A DNA stretch of 64,000 bases from Mesorhizobium_L sp035547755 (lineage in GTDB: Bacteria > Pseudomonadota > Alphaproteobacteria > Rhizobiales > Rhizobiaceae): positions 25,400 to 89,399 of the forward strand of contig DASZUG010000075.1 of assembly GCA_035547755.1 (NCBI GenBank). The letters are read 5' to 3'. Positions within the stretch are counted from its first letter, which is position 1. Every line of letters begins with the position of its first letter. The notes beneath the pieces are model-generated. The model had not been told where the DNA came from, searched no databases, and saw nothing but the letters and a program-made list of their open reading frames with translations. Positions 55,438 to 64,000 of the stretch are shown piece after piece. Made by a program: the position numbers and the translations under genes.

Positions 55438-55950
55438 CTACCGGTTACGCCGCCTGTCCGCCGGCGGCTGGAAGGCGATGCGCGCGTGATAAGAGCAATA
55501 GGGGCTGTTTTCCTTCGAATCATTGCCGCAAAAGCTGAAATCCTCGGTAAGCGGGTCGCCGCTCGGCCATTTGCATGTGCGCTCGGTGAGTTCCACCAGC
55601 TTCAGTTCCCGCGATGCGGGCATCGCCACGTTTTCGATCACGCGCGGCATCGGCCTCGCGACCGGATCGGCCTCGAACTGCACTTGGAGCGCGGTGGCTC
55701 CTACTGTCGTCGCGACGGTCCGCATATGCGTCACGCGTGCGGCTGCTTTCGCGCCGCTCGTGGACTGGGCGGATTTCTTCTGCCGTGCCGGCGCCGCCGC
55801 GCGGCCCCGGTTGGAGAGCTTCAGGCGATGCACCTTGCCGATCACGGCATTCCTGCTGACGCCACCCATTTGTGCCGCGATCTGGCTGGCGCTCAAGCCC
55901 TCCAGCCAGAGCTTCCGCAGAAGTTCGACACGCTCTTCGGTCCAGTTCAT
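55438..55950 (-). CDS. gcrA: Cell cycle regulator GcrA
   Basis: 170 residues from the ATG at 55950. N-terminal DNA-binding helix set MNWTEERVELLRKLWLEG and SASQIAAQMGGVSRNAVIGKVHRL, then a basic linker, and the C-terminal sigma70-binding region with CKWPSGDPLTEDFSFCGN and YCSYHARIAF. In alphaproteobacteria it activates promoters carrying CcrM-methylated GANTC sites. Confidence 0.95.
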   Translation of the reverse strand: MNWTEERVELLRKLWLEGLSASQIAAQMGGVSRNAVIGKVHRLKLSNRGRAAAPARQKKSAQSTSGAKAAARVTHMRTVATTVGATALQVQFEADPVARPMPRVIENVAMPASRELKLVELTERTCKWPSGDPLTEDFSFCGNDSKENSPYCSYHARIAFQPPADRRRNR

Positions 55951-56274
55951 CGACCAGGCTCCCAATATTGCCCAGCGGAATCCGAATCCCTCCACCCGCC
56001 CAGCACAACGCCAGGGTGACAACTACATCTATCGGGTTTGTAGGTTCGCCGCACGAAATCTAGTTCAGGTGCCAAATTACCGTATGGGTTGACTCCGTGA
56101 CAAGAGTCCGGGGCCGGCTGTGAATCGCTTTTTGGGGTTTTCCCCAACTTGCCCGCTGGTTGTACGAAATTCTTTTCGGCCAGTGTGATTCTTATGCAAC
56201 GTGCAGCCGGCGGCGAGGAACAGACAGAACATTTCTCGCCGATTGGCCTTGTCAACCTGTCTTCGAGCTTCGCG

Positions 56275-56304
56275 TTGACAGAGCCGGCGAAAAAACGGAT
56301 ATAG
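56275..56304 (+). promoter_or_regulatory. argD: Candidate promoter upstream of argD
   Basis: TTGACA at 56275-56280 followed at 17-19 bp by GATATAGG, matching the alphaproteobacterial housekeeping pattern TTGAC-N17-TATA-like. A start near 56308-56311 would put the first hairpin at the very 5' end of the message. Confidence 0.45.
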
Positions 56305-56311
56305 GATGTGC

Positions 56312-56337
56312 AGGCCGTCCTCGGGGGCGGCCTTTTT
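56312..56337 (+). terminator. Terminator-like hairpin in the argD leader
   Basis: AGGCCGTCC pairs with GGGCGGCCT (9 bp including one G-T) around TCGG, followed directly by TTTTT. A second perfect palindrome CCGGTTTTAACCGG follows at 56349-56362, then GTTTTC. Either it ends a short upstream transcript or it attenuates argD. Confidence 0.55.
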
Positions 56338-56409
56338 GGTTTTTTCGGCCGGTTTTAACCGGGTTTTCTGCTTCTTGCAGCCAAAGCGGTCTGTCGGGAG
56401 ATGATGCTG

Positions 56410-57600
56410 ATGAACGACACGGCAATTTACGGAACATTCGCGCGCGCCCCTCTCGCGTTCGAGCGCGGAGAGGGTACCTGGCTCTATACGGCCGATGGCG
56501 AGCGATATCTCGATTTTGCCGGCGGCATTGCCGTCAATTCGCTCGGCCATAGCCATCCGCACCTCGTTGCCGCGCTCACCGAGCAGGCCGGCAAGCTCTG
56601 GCACGTGTCGAACCTCTACGAGATTCCGGACCAGGAAAGGCTCGCCCGGAGGCTCGTCGAAAACAGCTTCGCGGACAGGGTCTTCTTCACCAATTCCGGC
56701 GCCGAGGCGCTCGAATGCGCGATCAAGACCGCGCGCCGCTATCACTATGTCAACGGCCGACCGGAAAAGTTCAGGATCCTGACATTCGAGGGCGCATTCC
56801 ATGGCCGCACGCTGGCCACCATCGCCGCCGGCGGCCAGAAGAAATATCTGGAGGGCTTCGGCCCGAAGGTCGAGGGCTTTGACCAGATTGCTTTCGACGA
56901 TATCGAAGCGGCGAAGAAGGCGATCGGCCCCGAAACGGCGGCCATATTGATCGAGCCCATCCAGGGCGAGGGCGGCATCAGGCCGGCGCCGGCGCAATTC
57001 CTGCGCGATCTGCGCAAGCTTTGCGACGACAACAATCTTCTCCTCATCTACGATGAGGTGCAATGCGGTATCGGCCGTACCGGCAAGCTCTTCGCCTATG
57101 AATGGTCCGGCGCGAAGCCGGACATTATGGCCATCGCCAAGGGGATCGGCGGCGGCTTCCCCGTCGGCGCCTGTCTGGCGACGGAGGAAGCAGCCTCGGG
57201 TATGACGGCCGGCGTGCATGGCACGACTTTCGGCGGCAATCCGCTTGCCATGGCCGTCGGCAATGCGGTGCTCGACGTCGTCCTCGCCGATGGTTTCCTG
57301 GAGGACGTCGCTCGCAAGGGGTTGGCGCTCAAACAGTCGCTCGCGGCGGTCGTCGACGAATATCCGGCGGTGTTCGAGGAGATCAGGGGGCTTGGCCTGA
57401 TGCTCGGGCTCAAATGCCGCATGACCAATACCGCGATCAACCAGAAATTCCGTGACGCGCATTTCCTGGCCGTTACCGCCGGCGAGAACGTCATCCGCCT
57501 GCTTCCGCCTTTAACGGTAACGGATGAGGAGATCCGGCTGGCGGTCGATCGGATCCACGAAAGCGCATCCGGGCTTGCCGGCAAGGGCGGTCACGGATGA
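56410..57600 (+). CDS. argD: Acetylornithine aminotransferase ArgD
   Basis: 396 residues; the ATG at 56410 is preferred because GGGAG lies 9 bp upstream (56396-56400), though ATGs at 56401 and 56404 are in frame. Class III aminotransferase motifs: FTNSGAEALECAIKTARR, FEGAFHGRTLAT, LIYDEVQCGIGRTG and the PLP lysine in MAIAKGIGGGFPVGA. Overlaps argF by 4 bp. Confidence 0.96.
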   Translation: MNDTAIYGTFARAPLAFERGEGTWLYTADGERYLDFAGGIAVNSLGHSHPHLVAALTEQAGKLWHVSNLYEIPDQERLARRLVENSFADRVFFTNSGAEALECAIKTARRYHYVNGRPEKFRILTFEGAFHGRTLATIAAGGQKKYLEGFGPKVEGFDQIAFDDIEAAKKAIGPETAAILIEPIQGEGGIRPAPAQFLRDLRKLCDDNNLLLIYDEVQCGIGRTGKLFAYEWSGAKPDIMAIAKGIGGGFPVGACLATEEAASGMTAGVHGTTFGGNPLAMAVGNAVLDVVLADGFLEDVARKGLALKQSLAAVVDEYPAVFEEIRGLGLMLGLKCRMTNTAINQKFRDAHFLAVTAGENVIRLLPPLTVTDEEIRLAVDRIHESASGLAGKGGHG

Positions 57601-58532
57601 CCGCGGCAGCGAACAACTCGGGCGAGCCGCGCCATTTCACCGATCTCTCGACGGTTTCTGCCGGGGATTTGCGCGCGATCCTCGACGATGCCGGCCGGCG
57701 TAAGGCCATGATCAAGGCGGGCGAGAGGGAAGCGCCTTTCGCCGGCAAGGTGCTGGCCATGATCTTCGACAAGCCGTCGACCCGGACCCGCGTCTCCTTC
57801 GACGTGGCCATGCGCCAACTCGGCGGCGAGACGATCATGCTGACCGGCACGGAGATGCAGCTCGGCCGCAGCGAGACCATCGCCGATACCGCCAAGGTCC
57901 TGTCGCGCTATGTCGACATCATCATGATGCGCACGACCTCGCATGATCGCCTGCTCGAAATGAGCGAATATGCGACGGTTCCTGTGATCAACGGGCTGAC
58001 GGACGACACCCATCCGTGCCAGATCATGGCCGATGTCATGACTTATGAGGAGCATCGCGGCAGCGTGAAGGACAGGCTCTTCGCCTGGTCAGGCGACGGC
58101 AACAACGTGCTGCATTCTTTGCTCGAAGCTTCGGCGCGTTTCGGCTTCAGGTTGAACGTGGCCGTCCCGGAGGGAAGTGAGCCCAATCCTCGCTATCTCG
58201 ACTGGTCGAAGGTGAATGGTGGCCGCATCGAGATCATGCGCTCGCCGGAAGACGCGGTGGCCGGCGCGGATTGCGTCGTGACCGACACATGGGTGTCGAT
58301 GGGCCAGGAGCACCGGGCGCGCGGCCATAATGTCTTCATGCCCTATCAGGTGAATGAGCGCCTGATGAAGCACGCCAGTGCTGACGCTCTTTTCATGCAT
58401 TGCCTGCCGGCCCATCGCGGCGAAGAGGTAACGGACGAGGTCATCGACGGGCCGCATTCGGTGGTCTTCGACGAGGCTGAGAACCGGCTCCACGCGCAAA
58501 AGGCGGTGCTGGCCTGGTGCCTCGGAGCTTGA
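57597..58532 (+). CDS. argF: Ornithine carbamoyltransferase ArgF
   Basis: 311 residues. Carbamoyl-phosphate loop KPSTRTRVSFD near 57-67, HPCQ near 140, ornithine region DTWVSMGQE, and HCLPAHRGEEV with the catalytic Cys. Translationally coupled to argD (ATGA). Confidence 0.97.
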   Translation: MTAAANNSGEPRHFTDLSTVSAGDLRAILDDAGRRKAMIKAGEREAPFAGKVLAMIFDKPSTRTRVSFDVAMRQLGGETIMLTGTEMQLGRSETIADTAKVLSRYVDIIMMRTTSHDRLLEMSEYATVPVINGLTDDTHPCQIMADVMTYEEHRGSVKDRLFAWSGDGNNVLHSLLEASARFGFRLNVAVPEGSEPNPRYLDWSKVNGGRIEIMRSPEDAVAGADCVVTDTWVSMGQEHRARGHNVFMPYQVNERLMKHASADALFMHCLPAHRGEEVTDEVIDGPHSVVFDEAENRLHAQKAVLAWCLGA

Positions 58533-58628
58533 TCGGCGGCGGCGCTCTTCTTATCTACCGGCCATCATCCTCATCTTTTCAGAAAATGCGCGTCCGCCTG
58601 AACGCGGACGGTGCGAAAGGATTGCCTC

Positions 58629-59621
58629 ATGGCTGAACAGGAAAAAAAGCTTGGCGATTTCGGCCATGCGGGGGACGATCACGTCGTGCCTTTCGAGGTA
58701 GGGCCGCTCGATATACGTGGCCGCGCCGTGCAACTCGGAGCCGCGCTCGACCAGATTCTGAGCCGTCACGATTATCCCGAGCCGGTGGCGCGGCTTCTCG
58801 CGGAGGCCGCCGTGCTGACGGTGCTGGTCGGCACATCGCTGAAATTCGACGGGAAATTCATTTTGCAGACGCGCTCCGATGGGCCGGTCGATATGCTGGT
58901 GGCGGATTTTTCCACGCCGCAATCGCTGCGGGCCTATGCCCGTTTTGACCGTGACCGGCTTGAGGAAGCGGTGGCGGCGGGCAACGCGACGCCGGCCGAT
59001 CTCCTCGGCAAGGGCGTGTTGGCGCTGACGATCGACCAGGGCGAATACACCCAGCGCTACCAGGGCATCGTGCAACTCGACAGGACCTCACTCGAAGACG
59101 CGGCGCGCGTCTATTTCCGCCAATCCGAGCAGATCCCGACAGAGGTGCGCCTCGCGGTCGGCCGGATGGTGTCGCGCGGGAAGAATGGCGCGGAGGAACG
59201 CTGGCGCGCCGGCGGCGTGCTGGCGCAGTTCCTGCCCACCGCCTCGGAGCGGCAACGCCTTCCCGATCTTCCCGGCGGCGATCCTGCGTCCGATATCGAG
59301 GTCGAGGATCGGACCGATGCCGCGTGGAAGGAGACACAGGCCTTGATGGCAACGATCGAGGCATCGGAACTGGTCGATCCTACGGTCGGTGCGGAGCGGC
59401 TGCTCTTCCGGCTCTTCCACGAGCACGGCGTCCGCGTTCATGAGAGCGTGCCGGTACTCGACGACTGCTCCTGCTCGCGCGAGAAGATCCGCGCGATCCT
59501 GGATGGATTTTCGGCCGAGGAGGTGGAAGAAAGCGTCGAGAATGGCGCCATCCGCGTCAATTGCGAGTTCTGTTCGAAGGAATATGAATTCGATCCCGAC
59601 GAGTTCCTCGCCAAAAGCTGA
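58629..59621 (+). CDS. hslO: Redox-regulated chaperone Hsp33 (HslO)
   Basis: 330 residues from the ATG at 58629 (AAAGG 8 bp upstream). N-terminal chaperone domain and the C-terminal redox switch with the four zinc cysteines as CSC (DDCSCSREK) and CxxC (NCEFCSKEY). Oxidation releases zinc and activates holding activity. A 7 bp GC hairpin at 58591-58610 precedes the ribosome site. Third gene of the argD-argF strand run. Confidence 0.95.
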   Translation: MAEQEKKLGDFGHAGDDHVVPFEVGPLDIRGRAVQLGAALDQILSRHDYPEPVARLLAEAAVLTVLVGTSLKFDGKFILQTRSDGPVDMLVADFSTPQSLRAYARFDRDRLEEAVAAGNATPADLLGKGVLALTIDQGEYTQRYQGIVQLDRTSLEDAARVYFRQSEQIPTEVRLAVGRMVSRGKNGAEERWRAGGVLAQFLPTASERQRLPDLPGGDPASDIEVEDRTDAAWKETQALMATIEASELVDPTVGAERLLFRLFHEHGVRVHESVPVLDDCSCSREKIRAILDGFSAEEVEESVENGAIRVNCEFCSKEYEFDPDEFLAKS

Positions 59622-59642
59622 TCTTTCGTCAGGCGAGGCGCC

Positions 59643-60035
59643 TCAGTTGACCGTGCGCGCCTCGCCTGGAATATCGAGCGAGAAAGCCGGTATGGCGACC
59701 TCGAACAGGCGCCCATCCGCCTGGCGCAGCGTGTAATGGCCGACCATGATGCCTGAAGGCGTCGAAAGCGGGCAACCCGACGTGTATTGGAAGCTGTCGC
59801 CCGGATTGAGTTCCGGCTGTTCCCCGACCACGCCCGGCCCGCGCACCTCTTCCACATTTCCGATGCCGTCGGTGATGTGCCAGTAGCGTGACATCAACTG
59901 AACGAAACCGTCGGAATTGTTGGAGATGGTGATCCGGTAGGCCCAGACATAGTGATTGTCTTCCGGCTCGGATCGGTCGGACATGTAGAAGGGTTCGACC
60001 TGAACCTCGATCCCCTCCGTTGTAGCGCGGTACAT
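59643..60035 (-). CDS. apaG: ApaG (CorD) protein
   Basis: 130 residues, the usual length. Fibronectin-III-like ApaG pattern: VEPFYMSDRSEPEDNHYVWAYRITISN, YWHITDG, VRGPGVVGEQPELNPGD and MVGHYTL. Associated in other bacteria with Co2+ efflux and Ap4A-related phenotypes; exact role unknown. Downstream of metZ on the same strand. Confidence 0.96.
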   Translation of the reverse strand: MYRATTEGIEVQVEPFYMSDRSEPEDNHYVWAYRITISNNSDGFVQLMSRYWHITDGIGNVEEVRGPGVVGEQPELNPGDSFQYTSGCPLSTPSGIMVGHYTLRQADGRLFEVAIPAFSLDIPGEARTVN

Positions 60036-60111
60036 GGCGCAGCTTCCTTTCGCTCAGGGAAGATTCGCGCAGCCGCGCCCTTCGGTCAATATTCGCAACG
60101 ACCGGAGCCGT

Positions 60112-61296
60112 CTATGCGGCGGCTCTCAGAGCATTTTCTATATCGTCCATCAGATCGTCTGCGTCCTCGAGGCCGACGGAAAGCCTGAGCGTGCCGGGAT
60201 TGATGCCGAGTTCGCCCCGCGCCTCGTCCGTGAGGTTCTTGTGCGTCGTGGTGCCGGGATGCGTTATCAGGCTTTTGGCGTCGCCCAGATTGTTCGAGAT
60301 GCGGACGATCCTGAGCGCGTTCTGGAAGGCGAAGGCCGCCTTTTTCCCGTCCTTGAGGTCGAGGCAGATCATTGTCGAGCCGCCCTTCATCTGCTTTCTG
60401 ATGATATCGGCTTGCGGGTGGTCGGCACGCCCCGGATAGATGACGCGGGAGATCGCGCTTTTGCCGGCAAGGAAATCCGCGATTTTCGCCGCGCTTTCGG
60501 TCTGCTGGCGTACCCTGACGGGCAGCGTCTCCAGGCCTTTGAGGAGCGTCCAGGCATTGAAAGGCGACATGCCGGGACCGGTGTGGCGGAAATAGTCGTG
60601 CAGGTGCTCGTCGATCCAAGCCTTGTCGGAAAGCACGATGCCGCCGAGGCAGCGCCCCTGGCCGTCTATATGCTTAGTGGCGGAATAGACGACGACATGC
60701 GCGCCGAGTTCGAACGGCTTCTGGAAAAGCGGCGTCGCGAAGACATTGTCGACGACGAGGCGCGCACCAATCGAGTTGGCGAGCGTAGCGACGGCCTTGA
60801 TGTCCACGACTTCCAGCGTCGGATTGGTCGGGCTTTCGAGGAAGAAGAGCTTGGTGTTCGGGCGAACGGCCCTTTCCCACTCCTCCTTTTTCCTGCCGTC
60901 CACAAGCGTGGATTCGATGCCGTATTTCGGCATCAGCGTCTCGATGATCCAGCGGCACGAGCCGAAAAGCGCGCGCGCTGCGACGACATGGTCGCCCTTT
61001 TTGAGCGAACAGAGAAGGGCGGTGGCGACGGCAGCCATGCCGGAAGCCGTCGATCGTGCGTCTTCCGCGCCTTCGATTGCGCACATGCGCTTCTCGAACA
61101 TATCGACGGTGGGGTTGGCGTAGCGCGAATAGATGAAGCCGGGTTCCTCGCCCTTGAACCGGGCTTCGGCGGCTTCCGCCGTGTCATAGACGAAACCCTG
61201 TGTGAGATAGATCGCTTCGGATGTCTCTCCGAATGCGGATCTGAGCGTCCCCGCATGCACCGCTGCGGTCTGGGGCTTCCAATTCTGTGTCGTCAT
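60112..61296 (-). CDS. metZ: O-succinylhomoserine sulfhydrylase MetZ
   Basis: 394 residues, Cys/Met metabolism PLP enzyme. YSRYANPTVDMFEKR near 56-70, LFFLESPTNPTLEVVDI near 150-166, and PLP lysine K208 in YSATKHIDGQGR. Forms homocysteine from sulfide and an activated homoserine. Preceded by a SAM-II riboswitch and an intrinsic terminator, which supports the methionine-pathway assignment. Confidence 0.95.
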   Translation of the reverse strand: MTTQNWKPQTAAVHAGTLRSAFGETSEAIYLTQGFVYDTAEAAEARFKGEEPGFIYSRYANPTVDMFEKRMCAIEGAEDARSTASGMAAVATALLCSLKKGDHVVAARALFGSCRWIIETLMPKYGIESTLVDGRKKEEWERAVRPNTKLFFLESPTNPTLEVVDIKAVATLANSIGARLVVDNVFATPLFQKPFELGAHVVVYSATKHIDGQGRCLGGIVLSDKAWIDEHLHDYFRHTGPGMSPFNAWTLLKGLETLPVRVRQQTESAAKIADFLAGKSAISRVIYPGRADHPQADIIRKQMKGGSTMICLDLKDGKKAAFAFQNALRIVRISNNLGDAKSLITHPGTTTHKNLTDEARGELGINPGTLRLSVGLEDADDLMDDIENALRAAA

Positions 61297-61328
61297 GTTC
61301 GTCGCCTCTGTCCGATAAAAGAGCCCAA

Positions 61329-61365
61329 TAAAAAAACCGGCCGCGAAGCCAAATCGCGTACCGGT
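61329..61365 (-). terminator. Intrinsic terminator in the metZ leader (riboswitch expression platform)
   Basis: Minus strand: ACCGG...CCGGT with inner CGCG/CGCG pairing (61365-61336), then seven T residues (61336-61330). It lies between the SAM-II aptamer and the metZ ATG at 61296. Confidence 0.75.
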
Positions 61366-61375
61366 CCCTCAGTGG

Positions 61376-61430
61376 CCCCTTAGCGACTTGTTTAACGTGG
61401 CTGCAAGCCGACCGGCCAAATCACCACGGG
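61376..61430 (-). promoter_or_regulatory. SAM-II riboswitch (metA motif) of metZ
   Basis: Read on the minus strand: CGTGGTGATTTGGCCGG, then CTTGCAGCCACGTTAAAC and AAGTCGCTAAGGGG. This is the conserved SAM-II H-type pseudoknot core (GATTT ... TGCAGCCACGTTAAA ... GCTAA). Binding of S-adenosylmethionine should reduce metZ expression. Confidence 0.9.
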
Positions 61431-61522
61431 ATAAAAGCTGCTTTAGTCCTCGCATCGGCTTGCGTCAATCATGGAGTTCGCTAAACGATGGGGCTTGGTT
61501 GCGTGAGGCCTAGGGCGAGAGC

Positions 61523-62608
61523 GTGCGTCAGTCGGGAATCTTGCCGGATCGTGAAATTGCCGCGCTCTTTGGGAGCGGCAAACTTGCAGCGCCGCGTGTT
61601 CTCGATGCCGACCAGATCCAGCCTGCAAGCCTCGACCTGAGGCTTGGCGCAAAAGCATGGCGCGTGAGGGCAAGCTTCCTGCCTGGCCCAGAAAGCACGG
61701 TCGCCGACAAGCTCGACAGGCTGAAACTGCACGAGATAGACCTTACCGCCGGCGCCGTCCTCGAAACGGGATGCGTCTATGTCGCGCCGCTCCTCGAAAC
61801 GCTCGACCTGCCCGGCGATGTCGCCGCGTCCGCCAACCCCAAGAGTTCGACCGGGCGGCTCGACATCTTCACTCGTGTGATGAGTGATCGTGGGCAGGAG
61901 TTCGACAAAATTCCCGCAGGCTATTCCGGGTCGCTCTATATCGAAATCAGCCCGCGCACCTTCCCGATCGTCGTACGGACGGGCTCGCGCCTGTCGCAGA
62001 TCCGCTTTCGCAAGGGAAGTGCGACGCTATCGGAATCCGAACTCGCCGTCCTGCACGAGCGAGAGAAACTGGTCGCTGCGGAGGCTCCCAACATCACAGG
62101 TGGCGGCATCGCGCTTTCGATCGATCTCTCTGGAGATCGGAACGGTCTGGTCGGCTATCGCGGCAAACACCATACAGGGCTGATCGATGTCGACCGCCGC
62201 GCCGCCAATGATGTGCTCGATTTCTGGGAGCCGCTTCACGCGCGCGGCGCCCGCGAATTGATCCTCGATCCAGACGAATTTTACATCCTCGTCAGCCAGG
62301 AGGCGGTGCATGTTCCGCCGCACTTTGCGGCCGAGATGACGCCCTTCGATCCTCTGGTCGGCGAATTCCGCGTCCATTATGCCGGGTTCTTCGATCCGGG
62401 CTTCGGCCATTCGGCAGTGGGCGGCACCGGTAGCCGCGCGGTGCTCGAAGTAAGAAGCCATGAAGTGCCTTTCATTCTGGAGCATGGGCAGATCGTGGGC
62501 CGGCTCATCTACGAGCACATGCTGGCCAGGCCGGAGACTCTCTACGGCAGCGGACTCGGCTCCAACTACCAGGCCCAGGGCCTGAAACTCTCCAAGCACT
62601 TCCGATAG
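61523..62608 (+). CDS. dcd: 2'-deoxycytidine 5'-triphosphate deaminase Dcd (long form)
   Basis: 361 residues from a GTG at 61523, nearly twice E. coli Dcd; the duplicated long form is usual in alphaproteobacteria. DQIQPASLDLRLG at the start, ASANPKSSTGRLDIFTRVMSD (SSxGR substrate loop), and in the second half HYAGFFDPGFGH and EVRSHEVPFILEHGQ. Supplies dUTP for thymidylate synthesis. Confidence 0.93.
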   Translation: MRQSGILPDREIAALFGSGKLAAPRVLDADQIQPASLDLRLGAKAWRVRASFLPGPESTVADKLDRLKLHEIDLTAGAVLETGCVYVAPLLETLDLPGDVAASANPKSSTGRLDIFTRVMSDRGQEFDKIPAGYSGSLYIEISPRTFPIVVRTGSRLSQIRFRKGSATLSESELAVLHEREKLVAAEAPNITGGGIALSIDLSGDRNGLVGYRGKHHTGLIDVDRRAANDVLDFWEPLHARGARELILDPDEFYILVSQEAVHVPPHFAAEMTPFDPLVGEFRVHYAGFFDPGFGHSAVGGTGSRAVLEVRSHEVPFILEHGQIVGRLIYEHMLARPETLYGSGLGSNYQAQGLKLSKHFR

Positions 62609-62746
62609 GGGAGCCCGCCGCCGATTTGGGCGCGCTCTTCTGGAATTGGATCGTCCTCCCTGTTTTCATGGTGCGGATTACCCAGGCATCCGGCATGGAT
62701 CGAATGCGCCTTGGGAGCGTTCGGCCTTCGAGCGCGAGGGAGCAGG

Positions 62747-63778
62747 ATGATACAGCGTATCAGAAAGGGGCGTACGCGAGGAGGAATCGACCAGGAGCGT
62801 GCGCGCCAGACGGGTCGCGGCCGCGAAGCGGAAACGCCTTTCCAGATCCCTCTTCGCGGCCTGCTGGATGTGGCATGGCGTCTCTGGATACAAATCGGCC
62901 AGGATCGCATCCTGCTGGTGGCGGCGGGAACGACGTTTTATGTGCTTCTGGCGATTTTTCCCGCGCTTGCGGCATTCGTCTCCCTTTACGGTTTCGTCGC
63001 CGATCCAAAGACGATCGAGGACCACATCGCTTTCCTTGGCGAATTGCTGCCTGCCGACGGCTTCGATCTGATCCGCAACCAACTTCATGCACTTACCGCC
63101 CAGGCAAATGGTGCTCTCAGCTTCGGGTTTCTGTTTGGCCTCGTTGTTGCTTTGTGGAGTGCCGACAGCGGGGTCAAAGGCCTGTTCGAGGGCCTGAACG
63201 TCGCCTATGGCGAGATGGAGAAACGGAGTTTCATCAAACTTACCCTTGTCTCCTTCGCCTTCACCCTCGGCGGCATTCTCGTCGGCATCTGCTTTATTCT
63301 TGTTATCGGCATCATTCCCGCTGTGCTCTCATTTTTACAGCTGGATCCGAAGGAAAAAATGCTGGTTGATCTGCTTCGCTGGCCGCCGGTATTTCTCATG
63401 GCCATTGCGGGGATCGTTCTTCTTTATCGCTATGGTCCAAGCCGTGAGCGGGCGAAATGGCGCTGGCTCAGCTGGGGCGCCGCCTTTTCGACGATCGTCT
63501 GGCTCGCCGCTTCATGGGCATTCTCATTCTACCTCGCCCATTTCGCCAATTACAACGCGACCTATGGAACGTTGGGGGCGGTGATCGGCTTTTTGATGTG
63601 GATATGGATTTCCGCGATCATCATGCTTCTTGGCGCGGAACTGAATGCCGAACTCGAGCACCAGACGGCACGTGATTCCACGACCGGCGAGCCGCTGCCC
63701 ATGGGCGAGCGTGGCGCGACTATGGCGGACACTGTCGGCAAGGCCTCGAACGAACCCTCCGCTACCGGCCGGGAATAG
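62747..63778 (+). CDS. YihY/virulence factor BrkB family membrane protein
   Basis: 343 residues from the ATG at 62747, with AGGGAG upstream. Basic N-terminus, then about six transmembrane helices; family features are the ILLVAAGTTFYVLLAIFPALAAFVSLYG helix and YNATYGTLGAVIGFLMWIWISAIIMLLGAELNAELE near the C-terminus. Function of the family is unsettled (once annotated RNase BN). Confidence 0.93.
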   Translation: MIQRIRKGRTRGGIDQERARQTGRGREAETPFQIPLRGLLDVAWRLWIQIGQDRILLVAAGTTFYVLLAIFPALAAFVSLYGFVADPKTIEDHIAFLGELLPADGFDLIRNQLHALTAQANGALSFGFLFGLVVALWSADSGVKGLFEGLNVAYGEMEKRSFIKLTLVSFAFTLGGILVGICFILVIGIIPAVLSFLQLDPKEKMLVDLLRWPPVFLMAIAGIVLLYRYGPSRERAKWRWLSWGAAFSTIVWLAASWAFSFYLAHFANYNATYGTLGAVIGFLMWIWISAIIMLLGAELNAELEHQTARDSTTGEPLPMGERGATMADTVGKASNEPSATGRE

Positions 63779-63832
63779 GCGCATTCTTTGCTTGACAGGA
63801 GCCCAACGGCTCATGAATTAATGGCGCCCGCT

Positions 63833-63906
63833 GCGGGTGTAGTTCAATGGTAGAACAGCAGCTTCCCAAGCTGCATACGAGGGTTCGATTCCCTTCACCC
63901 GCTCCA
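63833..63906 (+). tRNA. tRNA-Gly(CCC)
   Basis: Acceptor GCGGGTG (63833-63839) with CACCCGC, D arm GTTC/GAAC, anticodon stem GCAGC/GCTGC with loop TTCCCAA (anticodon CCC, reads GGG), T arm GAGGG/CCCTT with TTCGATT, discriminator T and encoded CCA to 63906. Confidence 0.95.
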
Positions 63907-64000
63907 TTTTCTGCCATCCATCGTCGCTTCGCCGCTCATCTTCCCAATGCGGCCGAGCTACGCTGACTCCGCCTCGGGCGTGCACTCCGAACGGAATTCC

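Larger units (their letters stand above)
55951..56409. other. Long intergenic region between gcrA and argD
   Basis: 459 bp without a convincing gene. The left part must hold the gcrA promoter; nothing distinctive was seen in 55951-56270. The right part holds a TTGACA promoter and two tandem hairpins listed separately. Confidence 0.6.

Noticed and set aside
58591..58610. RNA thermometer before hslO
   Set aside because: The 7 bp GC hairpin does not include the AAAGG ribosome site, so there is no basis for heat-sensitive masking.

Overview
The window reads as chromosomal DNA of a high-GC alphaproteobacterium of the order Hyphomicrobiales (Rhizobiales), probably a Mesorhizobium/Phyllobacteriaceae-like soil bacterium. 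The grounds are a GcrA cell-cycle regulator, a class I lysyl-tRNA synthetase, a SAM-II riboswitch before metZ, the long alphaproteobacterial form of dCTP deaminase, many ABC uptake systems, and intergenic palindromes of the kind common in this order. The species call is inference. No insertion sequence, prophage, CRISPR array or rRNA was seen.

Layout. 1-3935 (minus): methylthioribose salvage genes mtnK-mtnA-class II aldolase plus a ribose-type binding protein; the set matches the DHAP-shunt gene trio. 4212-11167: the ligase-associated DNA repair module (PdeM, Lhr-type helicase, MBL-fold exonuclease, ATP-dependent ligase), with a TPR-methyltransferase between its two arms. 11180-13500: a conserved-looking membrane protein and a nitronate monooxygenase-type flavoprotein. 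13505-14904: a lower-GC two-gene orphan cassette bounded by short direct repeats. 15021-16567: an oxalate/formate-type MFS carrier with a 40-residue partner. 16834: tRNA-Thr(CGT). 16953-26341: a divergent amino-sugar locus (ABC importer and oxidoreductase leftwards; kinase, GntR regulator, SIS protein and NagA rightwards). 26359-31980: a dipeptide-type ABC importer. 32131-36966: DUF924 protein, HAD phosphatase, pgi and a MocR-type regulator. 37127-45042: an MttB-family methyltransferase, then a beta-oxidation operon (acyl-CoA dehydrogenase, GST, thiolase, FadJ). 45249-50000: LexA/S24-like regulator, thermonuclease-like protein, lysK, TerB-like protein and a binding protein. 50100-55295: a GspE-N/GT2 glycosyltransferase, PPK2, phoR and phoU (no pst genes between them). 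55438-63778: gcrA, argD-argF-hslO, apaG, metZ with its riboswitch, dcd and a YihY-family membrane protein. 63833: tRNA-Gly(CCC).

Most of the window is ordinary metabolism and maintenance. The parts most worth a second look are the orphan cassette at 13.6-14.8 kb (candidate RNase H-like protein plus small coiled-coil partner), the DHAP-shunt-like locus linked to a transporter, the phoR-phoU pair stripped of pstSCAB, the c-di-GMP-receptor-like domain fused to a glycosyltransferase, and several strong uncharacterised palindromes at 32.1, 35.4, 38.8 and 56.3 kb.
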